This document shows, piece after piece, positions 27,665-34,503 of a DNA stretch of 64,000 bases. Below the pieces are notes generated by a model. The model did not search any database, had not been told where the DNA came from, and saw only the letters and a list, made by a program, of their open reading frames with translations. Each line of letters begins with the position of its first letter. Position 1 is the first letter of the stretch. The DNA lies in contig JHWU01000009.1 of NCBI GenBank assembly GCA_000622025.1, positions 86,597 through 150,596 of the forward strand, written 5' to 3'. The translations under genes were made by a program, and so were the position numbers. This DNA is from Lachnospiraceae bacterium AD3010 (GTDB taxonomy: Bacteria > Bacillota > Clostridia > Lachnospirales > Lachnospiraceae).

Positions 27665-28246
27665 TTATTGCTCACCTGCCTTGTATCCGAGGTCAAATGC
27701 CTGCTTATTAATTTCCAGAAGCTTTGCCGGTACATTAGCTTCAAGTGCCTTCATCCACGCATCCTTTGAAAAATCAAAGTAGTGTGAAAGCCTCCCCAGA
27801 AGCACTATATTTACTGCTTTGATATTTCCTGCTTCTTCAGCCAGCTTCAGACAATCAAGCGCATCAACCTTTGCCCCTTTATCCCTCATTTTTTCCACAA
27901 GGTTCTCCGGATATTCTTCAACACCCATTACAACCGGCATAGGATCGATCTGCTGGGTATTGGTAACTATCTGGCCTCCGCTTTTCAGATATTTCATCCA
28001 GCGTGCGGCCTCCAGCAGTTCAAAAGACACGATCACATCCGCTTCTCCCTCATCTACCAGGGGTGAATATACCCGGTCACCGTATCGAACATATGTCACA
28101 ACACTTCCGCCCCTCTGGGACATACCGTGTACTTCCGATACCTTTACGTCAAAACCTTCGTTTAATAAAAGATATCCCAGTATCTTACTGGCAAGGAGAG
28201 AGCCTTGTCCGCCCACTCCGACTATCATTATATTTCTGGTTTCCAT
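27665..28246 (-). CDS. iorB: Indolepyruvate ferredoxin oxidoreductase, beta subunit
   Basis: The 193-residue gamma-type domain of 2-oxoacid ferredoxin oxidoreductases: NIMIVGVGGQGSLLASKIL, EVHGMSQRGGSVVTYVRYG, and DVIVSFELLEAARWM. With IorA it decarboxylates aryl-pyruvates from Trp, Phe and Tyr to aryl-acetyl-CoA and reduces ferredoxin. AAGGAG lies nine bases before the ATG. It is separated from iorA by an 82-bp gap that holds a REP-like repeat, and is followed by paaK after 16 bases. Confidence 0.95.
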   Translation of the reverse strand: METRNIMIVGVGGQGSLLASKILGYLLLNEGFDVKVSEVHGMSQRGGSVVTYVRYGDRVYSPLVDEGEADVIVSFELLEAARWMKYLKSGGQIVTNTQQIDPMPVVMGVEEYPENLVEKMRDKGAKVDALDCLKLAEEAGNIKAVNIVLLGRLSHYFDFSKDAWMKALEANVPAKLLEINKQAFDLGYKAGEQ

Positions 28247-28261
28247 TTCAGTGATCTCCTT

Positions 28262-28320
28262 ATTTCTCTGTCATTCCGAGCGAGGCGAAGGACCTTTACT
28301 CCGTCCGCTCCAAGTCCCTG
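28262..28320. repeat. REP-like repeat between iorA and iorB
   Basis: TGTCATTCCGAGCGAGGCGAAGGACCTT resembles the repeat phrases at 15016, 15108 and 59455. It sits between iorA and iorB, where it could form a hairpin affecting the ratio of the two subunits. Confidence 0.6.
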
Positions 28321-28328
28321 AATCCATA

Positions 28329-30059
28329 TCAGGTAGCAGAAAATGCGTCAACTGCACACATCTGCTCACACACACCGCATCCGACACAGAGTGTGGCATC
28401 TATGTGCGCTTTCCCATCCTTAAGGGATATGGAAGGGCAGCCGATCTTCATACAGGACTTGCAGCCCACACACTTATCCCTGTCAACCTTAAGCGGCGGA
28501 TTCTTCTTTACATATTTAAGAAGCACGCAGGGTCTTCTTGAAATGATGACTGAGGGCTCCTCCGCAGCCAGCTCCTCCTTAATAACCCTGTCACATTCCT
28601 TCAGATCGTAAGGATCCACGACCCGTACACGGTTAAAGCCCATGGCTCTGCACAGAGCCTCCAGATCTATCTTTCCCGCAGGATCGCCCTTGATATTGTA
28701 CCCGGTAAGAGGATTCTGCTGATGACCGGTCATTCCGGTGATGGAATTGTCAAGGATTATTGAAACCGAATTACTCTGATTATAGGCGATATTTGCAAGT
28801 CCGGTCATTCCGGAATGCATAAATGTCGAATCTCCGATAACGGCAACGGTGCTATTCTCCGTCTCCTTACCACCCATCTTATTAAAGCCATGAACTGCCG
28901 AAAGGGAGGCCCCCATACAAAGAGTCGTATCGACCGCACTTAAAGGAGCCGCAGAGCCCAGTGTATAGCAGCCTATGTCTCCCAGCACCGTGCAATTATT
29001 CTTTTTTAAGGTATAGAAAAGACCTCTGTGAGGACAGCCGGAGCACATAGCGGGAGGACGCACCGGGAGCTTCTCATCCAGGACTGTTCCCTTATGTTCT
29101 TCAATTCCCAAAGCCTTAGCTACTATGTTCCTGGAAAACTCTCCGGTTATGGGAAGGATATCCTTTCCCGATACCTTTAGTCCAAGAGCCTTGCAATGAT
29201 CCTCTATCACAGGGTCCAGCTCCTCGACCACGATCAGCTTTTCAACCTTCGATGCAAATTCCTTTATCAGCCTGTCCGGAAGAGGATTCACCAATCCAAT
29301 CTTCAAAATGGAAACACTGTCTCCACAGACCTCCTTTACATACTGATAGCTTGTGGAGTCACATATTACCCCGGTTTCGGTTCCGCCCATTTCCACACGG
29401 TTCACATTATTTGTGCATCCGTACTCAATAAGCTTCTTTGTACGTTCTTCCACAGCGGGATGCTTCCTTATGGCATTCGCCGGAGCCATTACATACTTCT
29501 GAATATTTTTCTCATAAGGCTTCTTTTCCGGCAGCACCCGCTCTCCGGACTCCACCACTGACTGGGAGTGGGCAACCCTTGTACACATCTTCAACAATAC
29601 CGGTGTGTCAAACTCCTCCGACAGCTCGAAAGCAAGCTTCGCGAATTCATATGCTTCCTGCGAATCCGATGGCTCCAGCATAGGAACCTTTGAAGCAATG
29701 GCATGGTGTCTAGAATCCTGCTCGTTCTGGGAGGAATGCATTCCCGCGTCGTCCGCAACCACAATAACCATTCCGGCATTTACCCCGGTATATGACATAG
29801 TATATAAGGGATCCGCAGCCACATTCAGCCCCACATGCTTCATCCCGCAGAATGAACGGCGCCCTGCCAGAGAAGCCCCGAAAGCCGCTTCCATTGCAAC
29901 CTTCTCATTCGGAGCCCATTCCGAATAAATATCATCATATTTCGCCAGCTCCTCTGTGACCTCCGTACTGGGAGTCCCCGGATAGCTTGACGCGAAGCAG
30001 ACTCCCGACTCATATAATCCGCGGGCAACTGCCTTATTTCCGAGCATTAACTGTTTCAT
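28329..30059 (-). CDS. iorA: Indolepyruvate ferredoxin oxidoreductase, alpha subunit
   Basis: The 576-residue catalytic subunit. It has the pyrimidine-binding domain (YPGTPSTEVTEELAKY, ..EWAPNEKVAMEAAFGASLAG), the PPAMCSGCPHRGLFYTLK region, and the TPP/Mg segment VAVIGDSTFMHSGMTGL.. with NSITGMTGHQQNP. Two C-terminal 4Fe-4S ferredoxin motifs follow (CVGCKSCMKIGCP and CVGCGVCEQMCA, about residues 530-570). The protein ends soon after. GGAAGGAG precedes the ATG. It heads the operon iorA-iorB-paaK-ACT for aromatic amino-acid fermentation. Confidence 0.97.
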   Translation of the reverse strand: MKQLMLGNKAVARGLYESGVCFASSYPGTPSTEVTEELAKYDDIYSEWAPNEKVAMEAAFGASLAGRRSFCGMKHVGLNVAADPLYTMSYTGVNAGMVIVVADDAGMHSSQNEQDSRHHAIASKVPMLEPSDSQEAYEFAKLAFELSEEFDTPVLLKMCTRVAHSQSVVESGERVLPEKKPYEKNIQKYVMAPANAIRKHPAVEERTKKLIEYGCTNNVNRVEMGGTETGVICDSTSYQYVKEVCGDSVSILKIGLVNPLPDRLIKEFASKVEKLIVVEELDPVIEDHCKALGLKVSGKDILPITGEFSRNIVAKALGIEEHKGTVLDEKLPVRPPAMCSGCPHRGLFYTLKKNNCTVLGDIGCYTLGSAAPLSAVDTTLCMGASLSAVHGFNKMGGKETENSTVAVIGDSTFMHSGMTGLANIAYNQSNSVSIILDNSITGMTGHQQNPLTGYNIKGDPAGKIDLEALCRAMGFNRVRVVDPYDLKECDRVIKEELAAEEPSVIISRRPCVLLKYVKKNPPLKVDRDKCVGCKSCMKIGCPSISLKDGKAHIDATLCVGCGVCEQMCAVDAFSAT

Positions 30060-30163
30060 CTATCCACCTTGCTCCTTCCTGCCTGATATCATTGCGTATG
30101 ACGAATACTATATCACAATAAAGCCTTGCCGTAAACGAACACAGGCTGTCTGAAAAAAAGTAA

Positions 30164-30192
30164 TTGACACAGGAAGGGTGTTTGGCTATAAT
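30164..30192 (+). promoter_or_regulatory. Promoter of the tRNA-Pro/tRNA-Gly pair
   Basis: Consensus TTGACA (30164-30169), a 17-base spacer and TATAAT (30187-30192) lie 42 bases before tRNA-Pro. Confidence 0.88.
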
Positions 30193-30234
30193 ATCATTTG
30201 CGTCACGGTTTTGGAGTTCCGTGGATGCCCCGAA

Positions 30235-30309
<75 letters not shown>

Positions 30310-30335
30310 TCACTCCAATAAATTATATTATTTAT

Positions 30336-30406
30336 GCAGGTGTAGTTCAATGGTAGAACACCAGCCTTCCAAGCTGGACACGTGGGTTCGATTCCCATCA
30401 CCTGCT
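30336..30406 (+). tRNA. tRNA-Gly (anticodon TCC), integration target
   Basis: Acceptor GCAGGTG/CACCTGC, anticodon stem CCAGC/GCTGG with loop CTTCCAA (anticodon TCC), T-arm GTGGGTTCGATTCCCAT. CCA is not encoded. Its 3' end recurs at 31628, 34391 and 41245, so it is the attachment site of integrated elements. Confidence 0.96.
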
Positions 30407-30414
30407 TTTTTGTT
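30386..30414 (+). mobile_element. Attachment site 1 (in tRNA-Gly)
   Basis: The tRNA T-arm/acceptor end plus T-run (GTTCGATTCCCATCACCTGC and on) is identical over 29 bases to 31628-31656, and over at least 20 bases to the copies at 34391 and 41245. Confidence 0.88.
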
Positions 30415-30526
30415 TTTTGTTGGGAAGTCCCTTATTTTGGGGCTTCCCATCATTTTATTAAAAAGAATCAGGCAGATTTTCTTGGTTGACCTTTGGTTGA
30501 CTAACCCCCAAACCTGTTATTTTCTG
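30415..30526. repeat. Copy of the integrative element's left end, with a scar of its integrase gene
   Basis: About 110 bases nearly identical to 34418-34528: a TGGGAAGTCCC/GGGGCTTCCCA hairpin (30421-30449), the doubled arm-type repeat TTGGTTGAC (30482, 30493), and the last codons of an integrase. The match ends near 30523, where the sequence changes to phage-like DNA. It marks an older, mostly deleted element of the same family as the one at 34.4-41.3 kb. Confidence 0.85.
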
Positions 30527-30660
30527 TAAAAAGGTTTCTGCTGTCATATATTCACCCCTTTAGTTTATTTATTGTCTGAACTACCTTGTCAAATCCAATG
30601 GTACTACAAAGAACCGCAAAGAAAGACATAATCACGGCATTGTAAATCAGTTCCGGGGTC
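30458..30660 (-). pseudogene. Phage lysis-module fragments (holin end, next gene start)
   Basis: On the minus strand a frame ending at 30552 reads PELIYNAVIMSFFAVLCSTI then GFDKVVQTINKLKG-stop, like the C-terminal membrane part of a small phage holin; I see no good start for it. Directly after, AAGGGGTGA-ATAT-ATG opens a second frame at 30547 (MTAETFLQKI...), which runs into the element-end sequence and stops at 30458. The arrangement fits a holin-endolysin junction cut by recombination. Homology is from pattern only. Confidence 0.45.
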
Positions 30661-30725
30661 TTCTGACATCGGGGCTATCACAAATTAAAAATCGTGAATA
30701 GATACTTCATCTTCAATTTGATATA

Positions 30726-31340
30726 ATGAATGTGATGGAAGGAGTACTTAACAGGGCAAAAAATATACATAACATTGATGATCTTCGTTCAATAAGTAAG
30801 AGTCCGGTAATAGATTTGGACGATATATCGTCAATAAAAGATAGGTTCTTGACACTTCACAATGTTGTGGTCGAGGGATTTGATAACAAGGAATTATTGG
30901 CTGTGAAGAGCACTCTCGCCGGATATGACGATATGCTTACGGAATTTCCGGAAATCCAGAGAACACTACATACTATCAGGTACGTAGGAAACATCGCTTC
31001 TATGGGGGACTGGTGTACTTCTGGTCTTTCGAGGGTAGGAAAATCAGGTTTACAGGATTACGGAACAGGAGTCCATGAGGCGGCACATGCTCTCGACTAT
31101 GCCAGAAGTATAGAAAAGGGAATTGGTTACTCGGAACTGATTGTAGAAACCGCAAGAAGGAATCTTGGCTTTAGAATAAACGCAGCCGATTACATCAGGA
31201 TAAGAATGGAACTTACCGCAGATCTTGCAGATGCCAGGGATCCCCGTGAAGTGTTTGCATATGCACTGGAGTCTCATAAAGGCGGTTGTGGGAATGATTT
31301 TGCGAAGGAAATATATAAATTATTAAAGAAGGAGGTATAA
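30726..31340 (+). CDS. Hypothetical protein with HEAAH zincin-like motif
   Basis: A 204-residue protein of unknown function. Residues 115-125 read GVHEAAHALDY; HExxH (His117, Glu118, His121) is the zinc-metallopeptidase signature. A candidate third ligand is an acidic residue in the helix ELTADLADARDP about 50 residues later. No signal peptide is visible. ATG 30726 or 30735 could be the start; neither has a good ribosome site, so the N-terminus may be truncated. It is followed by a coupled 63-codon gene. Both sit in the first interval between att copies, with phage fragments, so phage or element origin is likely. Confidence 0.6.
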   Translation: MNVMEGVLNRAKNIHNIDDLRSISKSPVIDLDDISSIKDRFLTLHNVVVEGFDNKELLAVKSTLAGYDDMLTEFPEIQRTLHTIRYVGNIASMGDWCTSGLSRVGKSGLQDYGTGVHEAAHALDYARSIEKGIGYSELIVETARRNLGFRINAADYIRIRMELTADLADARDPREVFAYALESHKGGCGNDFAKEIYKLLKKEV

Positions 31341-31342
31341 AA

Positions 31343-31534
31343 ATGCAGGCTTACATACCCGAAAACTTAAAAGCGGAAAATAACAGGCTTATGATTATGG
31401 TTAATGATCTCAAGGAAGATATGACCATAGAAGAGTTTATTGACAAAAATGCCTCCGAAGAATACAAATCTTTCATTGAGAAAAAAGAAAAGAGAAAGAA
31501 AAAGCTTCTTTCAAAGGGAGTAATTCAGAATTAA
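31343..31534 (+). CDS. Small hypothetical protein coupled to the HEAAH gene
   Basis: A 63-residue, highly charged protein: an acidic middle (NDLKEDMTIEEFIDKN) and a basic end (KKEKRKKKLLSKG). The ribosome site GAAGGAGG overlaps the end of the previous gene, which stops three bases upstream, so the two are co-translated. I do not recognise the family. A small partner downstream of a putative peptidase could be a modifier or inhibitor, but nothing in the sequence shows it. Confidence 0.6.
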   Translation: MQAYIPENLKAENNRLMIMVNDLKEDMTIEEFIDKNASEEYKSFIEKKEKRKKKLLSKGVIQN

Positions 31535-31627
31535 AATAGGACTAGTATCTTTTTAAAAAACCGTTGCAACAAAAATCTAACAGCCTTCAAAGCCAGTATT
31601 TACAAGGATTTGCGATCAGCGGTGATT

Positions 31628-31656
31628 GTTCGATTCCCATCACCTGCTTTTTTGTT
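31628..31656 (+). mobile_element. Attachment site 2
   Basis: Identical over 29 bases to the tRNA-Gly 3' end (30386-30414). It closes the first integrated interval. Upstream, CCGTTGCAACA (31561) may be an arm-type site; downstream, GCCCAGTAATATCAAGGGTTTCA resembles the flank of site 4. Confidence 0.85.
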
Positions 31657-31781
31657 GCGCCCAGTAATATCAAGGGTTTCAGCCATTTTTAAGCCCCAAG
31701 ATCGTATGTATGTTCGATAAAAATGATAACGTATTATCAACGTTTGTCAAGGGTTTATACACAAGATATGACACGAAATAA

Positions 31782-31807
31782 CCCCCTGTAACACTTGTCA
31801 CAGGGGG
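31782..31807. terminator. Hairpin terminator, CCCCCTGT/ACAGGGGG
   Basis: Perfect eight-base stem with a ten-base loop, followed on the plus strand by ATTTTTC and on the minus strand by TTATTT. It lies just downstream of the minus-strand 58-residue gene and probably ends it. Confidence 0.7.
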
Positions 31808-31814
31808 ATTTTTC

Positions 31815-31991
31815 TTACATCATGTGTTCCATTTCAAAGATAAAACTTTCGTATTTCCGTTTCACCTCTTCATTAGGTGCCATCTTCATTAGATTATGAA
31901 GTTCGCCCATCATTTCTTTACCGCTCCGATACTCCTGATAGTCGGAATTGTAACCGTGATCTGCGGAATATCCGTCAGCATAACGACCCAT
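31815..31991 (-). CDS. Small phage-like protein (58 residues)
   Basis: ATG at 31991, TAA at 31815-31817. The product starts MGRYADGYSADHGYNSDYQE and ends with a helix of the type MMGELHNLMKMAPNEE. This Tyr/Gly/Asp-rich head plus helical tail resembles short proteins I associate with the tail/lysis end of clostridial prophages; their function is unknown. It fits the holin fragment on the same strand at 30.6 kb. It has no strong ribosome site and may be a relic. Confidence 0.5.
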   Translation of the reverse strand: MGRYADGYSADHGYNSDYQEYRSGKEMMGELHNLMKMAPNEEVKRKYESFIFEMEHMM

Positions 31992-32147
31992 CGCTTACTT
32001 ATATATGTCTCTGCAATTTTAATTTGCCCCATTTTGACCTCGTTTTTGCTGATTTTTTTCGTTTTTTTTATCAAAACTTATGTTAAAATCTGACTGTACG
32101 AGAATTATTTTTTGACAGGAAAAATATTCTTTTTGAGGAGTACAGAT

Positions 32148-32315
32148 ATGACAAATTCAGAAGCATGGGATTATGCAGTAGGTATGATAAAGGTTGATGG
32201 TCTTGAACCTACGAAAGAATTCAAGGAATACATTGAAAAAGAAAAACGTGGTGAGGTCACCATGACCGATATCAAGCAGTATCTCGATAAGAAATATAAA
32301 GTAAAAGAGGCATAA
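32148..32315 (+). CDS. VbhA-like antitoxin of a Fic toxin
   Basis: A 55-residue protein from ATG 32148, preceded by TTGAGGAGT. The pattern AWDYAVGMIKVDGLEPTKEF followed by EYIEKEKRGEVTMTDIKQYL matches the antitoxin VbhA-type fold (short helices, 'GL-P--EF--Y-EKE--GE-T--D'). These proteins bind Fic AMP-transferases and block their active site. Five bases after its stop starts a frame typical of a Fic N-terminus, but that gene is broken, so this antitoxin no longer has a full partner here. Confidence 0.8.
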   Translation: MTNSEAWDYAVGMIKVDGLEPTKEFKEYIEKEKRGEVTMTDIKQYLDKKYKVKEA

Positions 32316-32319
32316 ATCC

Positions 32320-32583
32320 TTGGGTGACATCTATCTTTACGAGGGAACGGATGTCCTTAAAAACCTGTTTAATATCCGAGTCAGAATTTGTTATATTATC
32401 AGTGACAGGCATGCCTGTTGCGGGCTGGTCGAAAGATCTTGGTCCAACCGATTGGGCGGGGATTCTCTCCGCCATTTTTATTGAATTCAGACGGATGCTC
32501 TTCTTTTGTTCCATTCTTATAACGATCTTCGCAAGGATTTTCTGAAGCGTATCAAAGATAAGGAATTCGGTGACTTAATCTGA
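32320..32583 (+). pseudogene. Remnant of a Fic-family toxin gene
   Basis: The frame from TTG 32320 gives GDIYLYEGTDVLKNLFNIR, the typical start of Fic proteins of this kind (D-YLYPGT-VLKN-FGI). The frame is then lost. A second frame near the end reads YNDLRKDFLKRIKDKEFGDL and stops at 32581. The Fic motif HPFxxGN is not present, so about 150-200 codons have been deleted or scrambled. The gene is non-functional. Confidence 0.72.
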
Positions 32584-32655
32584 GCATTAATAAACGTGCT
32601 GTTTCAATAGACTTCTAAGATTGCTTCAAAAACTATAATCCATCATTTTTTCTCA

Positions 32656-32744
32656 TTTTTGCCGTATTATAGTTGATTATATTTCCTCAATAGCTATAAT
32701 AAAACTATGAAACGGCAATTTTCTGTCTTTTTGCCGAATTATAG
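32656..32744. promoter_or_regulatory. Direct and inverted repeats before the AbiEi-like gene
   Basis: TTTTTGCCGTATTATAG (32656) and TTTTTGCCGAATTATAG (32728) are near-identical direct repeats. Between them are CTATAAT and ACGGCAA in inverse orientation. AbiEi-type antitoxins repress their own promoters by binding repeats, so these are candidate operators. Confidence 0.55.
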
Positions 32745-32772
32745 CATAGATTAACGCGAGGTGATCCTAACC

Positions 32773-33513
32773 ATGAACACAACCACCGTACTACCGCACC
32801 TCCCCGCCGAAGGGATTTTCAATAAAAACACATTCCGCAAAGCAGTCCACTCAATATACCCGGACTGCACCGAGGCATCCATCAACTGGATGCTTGTCAC
32901 TTTGCGCAAACAGGGCAGCCTTGCATCCGCAGGCGCCGGAAAATACTACCGCATCCCTCTGGATGCCCCTGCGAAAAAACAATACTCCTATCCTCATTCC
33001 CCGGAATACCTTGATCTTGAAAAAGAGATCACCAAAGCCTATCCGCTTGTGAATTTTCAAATGTGGGAACTAATCCAGATGAATGATTTCGTCAATCATC
33101 AGATAGCAAAGAATGTGGTAATTATAGAAGTGGAAGCAATGCTTGTGGATACCGTATACGAACTATTACACATGAAGTACCCTTATGCCATGATCCAGCC
33201 AACATCGGATACATTTTACAAACAGCGCGCTCCAAAAACAGATATCGTTGTTCAAAAGCTACTCTCCGAGGCACCCTCCCCGAATGGAAATCACTCTTGC
33301 GCGATAGAAAAATTATTGGTGGATCTGCTATCAAAAAAGCTTTCCGGAAACCTGATCGAGCGAAGCGAATATCCACGTATTTATGAAGATGTATTTCGAA
33401 AATACTGTATAGATGAAACACGTATGTTCCGGTATGCTAAGCGACGCCATCTCTATGACTACATACTATCTTTCATAAAAACAAATACCAATGTACAGCT
33501 GATGACCATTTGA
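32773..33513 (+). CDS. AbiEi-like antitoxin/regulator (DUF6577-type)
   Basis: A 246-residue protein with an N-terminal winged-helix-like part (FNKNTFRKAVHSIYP, then ASINWMLVTLRKQGSLASAGAGKYYRI) and a C-terminal domain with the EVEAMLVDTVYELL and IEKLLVDLLSKK helices. This layout resembles AbiEi-family antitoxins of nucleotidyltransferase toxins. ATG 32773 follows GAGGTG; an upstream GTG lies inside that site. The partner toxin gene behind it is broken. The repeat array in front fits autoregulation. The family name is from pattern memory. Confidence 0.7.
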   Translation: MNTTTVLPHLPAEGIFNKNTFRKAVHSIYPDCTEASINWMLVTLRKQGSLASAGAGKYYRIPLDAPAKKQYSYPHSPEYLDLEKEITKAYPLVNFQMWELIQMNDFVNHQIAKNVVIIEVEAMLVDTVYELLHMKYPYAMIQPTSDTFYKQRAPKTDIVVQKLLSEAPSPNGNHSCAIEKLLVDLLSKKLSGNLIERSEYPRIYEDVFRKYCIDETRMFRYAKRRHLYDYILSFIKTNTNVQLMTI

Positions 33514-33526
33514 TAAGGAGAACCTC

Positions 33527-33822
33527 TTGATCACAAAAGAAACCTACACAATAGAATATGTGAATACCCTCCGTGAAAAATATAAGAAGGACCCGTCTCT
33601 TTTAGAAAGAGTCCTGTTTGCCTTTGGCCTGCTGGAAGCCATGTGATGTACCTCGCCTCCTGTATGCTCACGGACCAGCCCTTCACACCTATAGAAGACC
33701 CCGAACCATACCTTCAGGCAAATATAGGAAAAAGCCAATACAAAAAGCTTTCCTATATGCGTAGCCAAAGCCCGCAGGCCTTCGCTTACATTGTGGAATC
33801 GCTTCGGATGATTGAGGGATAG
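33527..33822 (+). pseudogene. Remnant of an AbiEii-like nucleotidyltransferase toxin gene
   Basis: From TTG 33527 (after TAAGGAG) the frame reads ITKETYTIEYVNTL, then KKDPSLLERVLFAFGLLEAM and stops at 33644; AbiEii-type proteins start like this just before their Lys-Gly-Gly-Thr-Ser nucleotide-binding site. A different frame from 33646 to 33822 reads as the C-terminal tail (QANIGKSQYKKLSYMRSQ, ending VESLRMIEG). The catalytic core between the two is missing, so the toxin is dead. Confidence 0.7.
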
Positions 33823-33905
33823 GCTTTGCTGTCATTACATCATTAAGCCTGGCTCTTTGAAATGAGTACCTGCAGACCCTTTTCAGAATTGCTGTAAATG
33901 TGTTT

Positions 33906-33933
33906 CAATATCATTGAGATCATAACGATATTG
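33906..33933. promoter_or_regulatory. Inverted repeat, candidate operator of the relB-like gene
   Basis: CAATATCATT and AACGATATTG form ten-base arms with one mismatch and an eight-base spacer, 17 bases before the relB-like start. Ribbon-helix-helix antitoxins bind such sites. Confidence 0.55.
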
Positions 33934-33949
33934 ATAAAAGGAGATTCCC

Positions 33950-34241
33950 ATGGCAAGTACAATACAGGTTCGTGTTAAAGACGAGTTAAAAACCAAATCT
34001 GATGCCCTTTTTAAGAAACTGGGGACAGATACCGCCAGCGCTATAAGAATCTTTCTTATTCAGGCTATTGCAAATAACGGATTTCCATTCGAAAAAGCTG
34101 AACCAGAAATCCGTCATTGAATCCTTGGAAGAAACAGAAATCCTTGAAAAACTTGAGAAGTCAAGAAAACATATATCTGAAGGAAAGTTTAGGAACGCGG
34201 ATGATATGATATCAGATATGAGGGGAAAATATGACTTATAA
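33950..34241 (+). pseudogene. RelB/DinJ-type antitoxin gene with a frameshift
   Basis: ATG 33950 follows AAAGGAG. The first frame gives a ribbon-helix-helix start (STIQVRVKDELKTKSDALF, then TDTASAIRIFLIQAIANN-GFPFE) and stops at 34118. Shifting the frame in the A-run at 34092-34096 restores a normal tail (IESLEETEILEKLEK.. to NADDMISDMRGKYDL) ending at 34239-34241, where the relE-like start overlaps. So one base was lost or gained in a homopolymer. The 56-residue product still holds the DNA-binding part. Confidence 0.75.
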
Positions 34242-34290
34242 CGTGATCGTCTCTTCTGACGCAGAAGTAGACTTTGAGAGTAGACTTTAA
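34231..34290 (+). pseudogene. Truncated RelE/YafQ-type toxin start
   Basis: ATG 34231 overlaps the relB-like stop, as in intact modules. The frame reads MTYNVIVSSDAEVDFESRL and stops after 19 residues; only the first beta strand of a RelE fold remains. The doubled phrase AGTAGACTTT marks the end of the remnant, just before the att3 flank. Confidence 0.65.
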
Positions 34291-34390
34291 TCGGTAAAAT
34301 AAGCTATAAAACCTGGTACAAATCTGGTACAAAGTGGAAGTGGACGCTCAGACCTCCTTATTTTACTGGGGTTCCGGGACCGGATGTTTC

Positions 34391-34414
34391 TTCGATTCCC
34401 ATCACCTGCTTTTT
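34391..34414 (+). mobile_element. Attachment site 3 (left end of the intact element)
   Basis: TTCGATTCCCATCACCTGCT plus T-run repeats the tRNA-Gly 3' end. It is followed by the same left-end sequence as site 1. Just before it, TGGTACAAA occurs twice with an 11-base period (34314, 34325), a candidate arm-type site of the previous element. Confidence 0.88.
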
Positions 34415-34423
34415 ATTTTTTGT

Positions 34424-34452
34424 TGGGAAGTCCCTTATTTTGGGGCTTCCCA
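34424..34452 (-). terminator. Hairpin at element left end, likely integrase terminator
   Basis: TGGGAAGTCCC/GGGGCTTCCCA stem with a short AT loop, downstream of the minus-strand integrase gene; the same hairpin lies at 30421. Confidence 0.6.
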
Positions 34453-34503
34453 TCATTTTATTAAAAAGAATCAGGCAGATTTTCTTGGTTGACCTTTGGT
34501 TGA

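Noticed and set aside
31877..32093. Small hydrophobic plus-strand frame at 31896-32093 as a membrane protein
   Set aside because: It has no ribosome site, and the opposite strand carries a better-looking 58-residue phage-type gene over part of it.
32324..32545. 73-codon frame inside the Fic remnant as a separate gene
   Set aside because: It lacks a ribosome site and lies between two recognisable pieces of a Fic gene.
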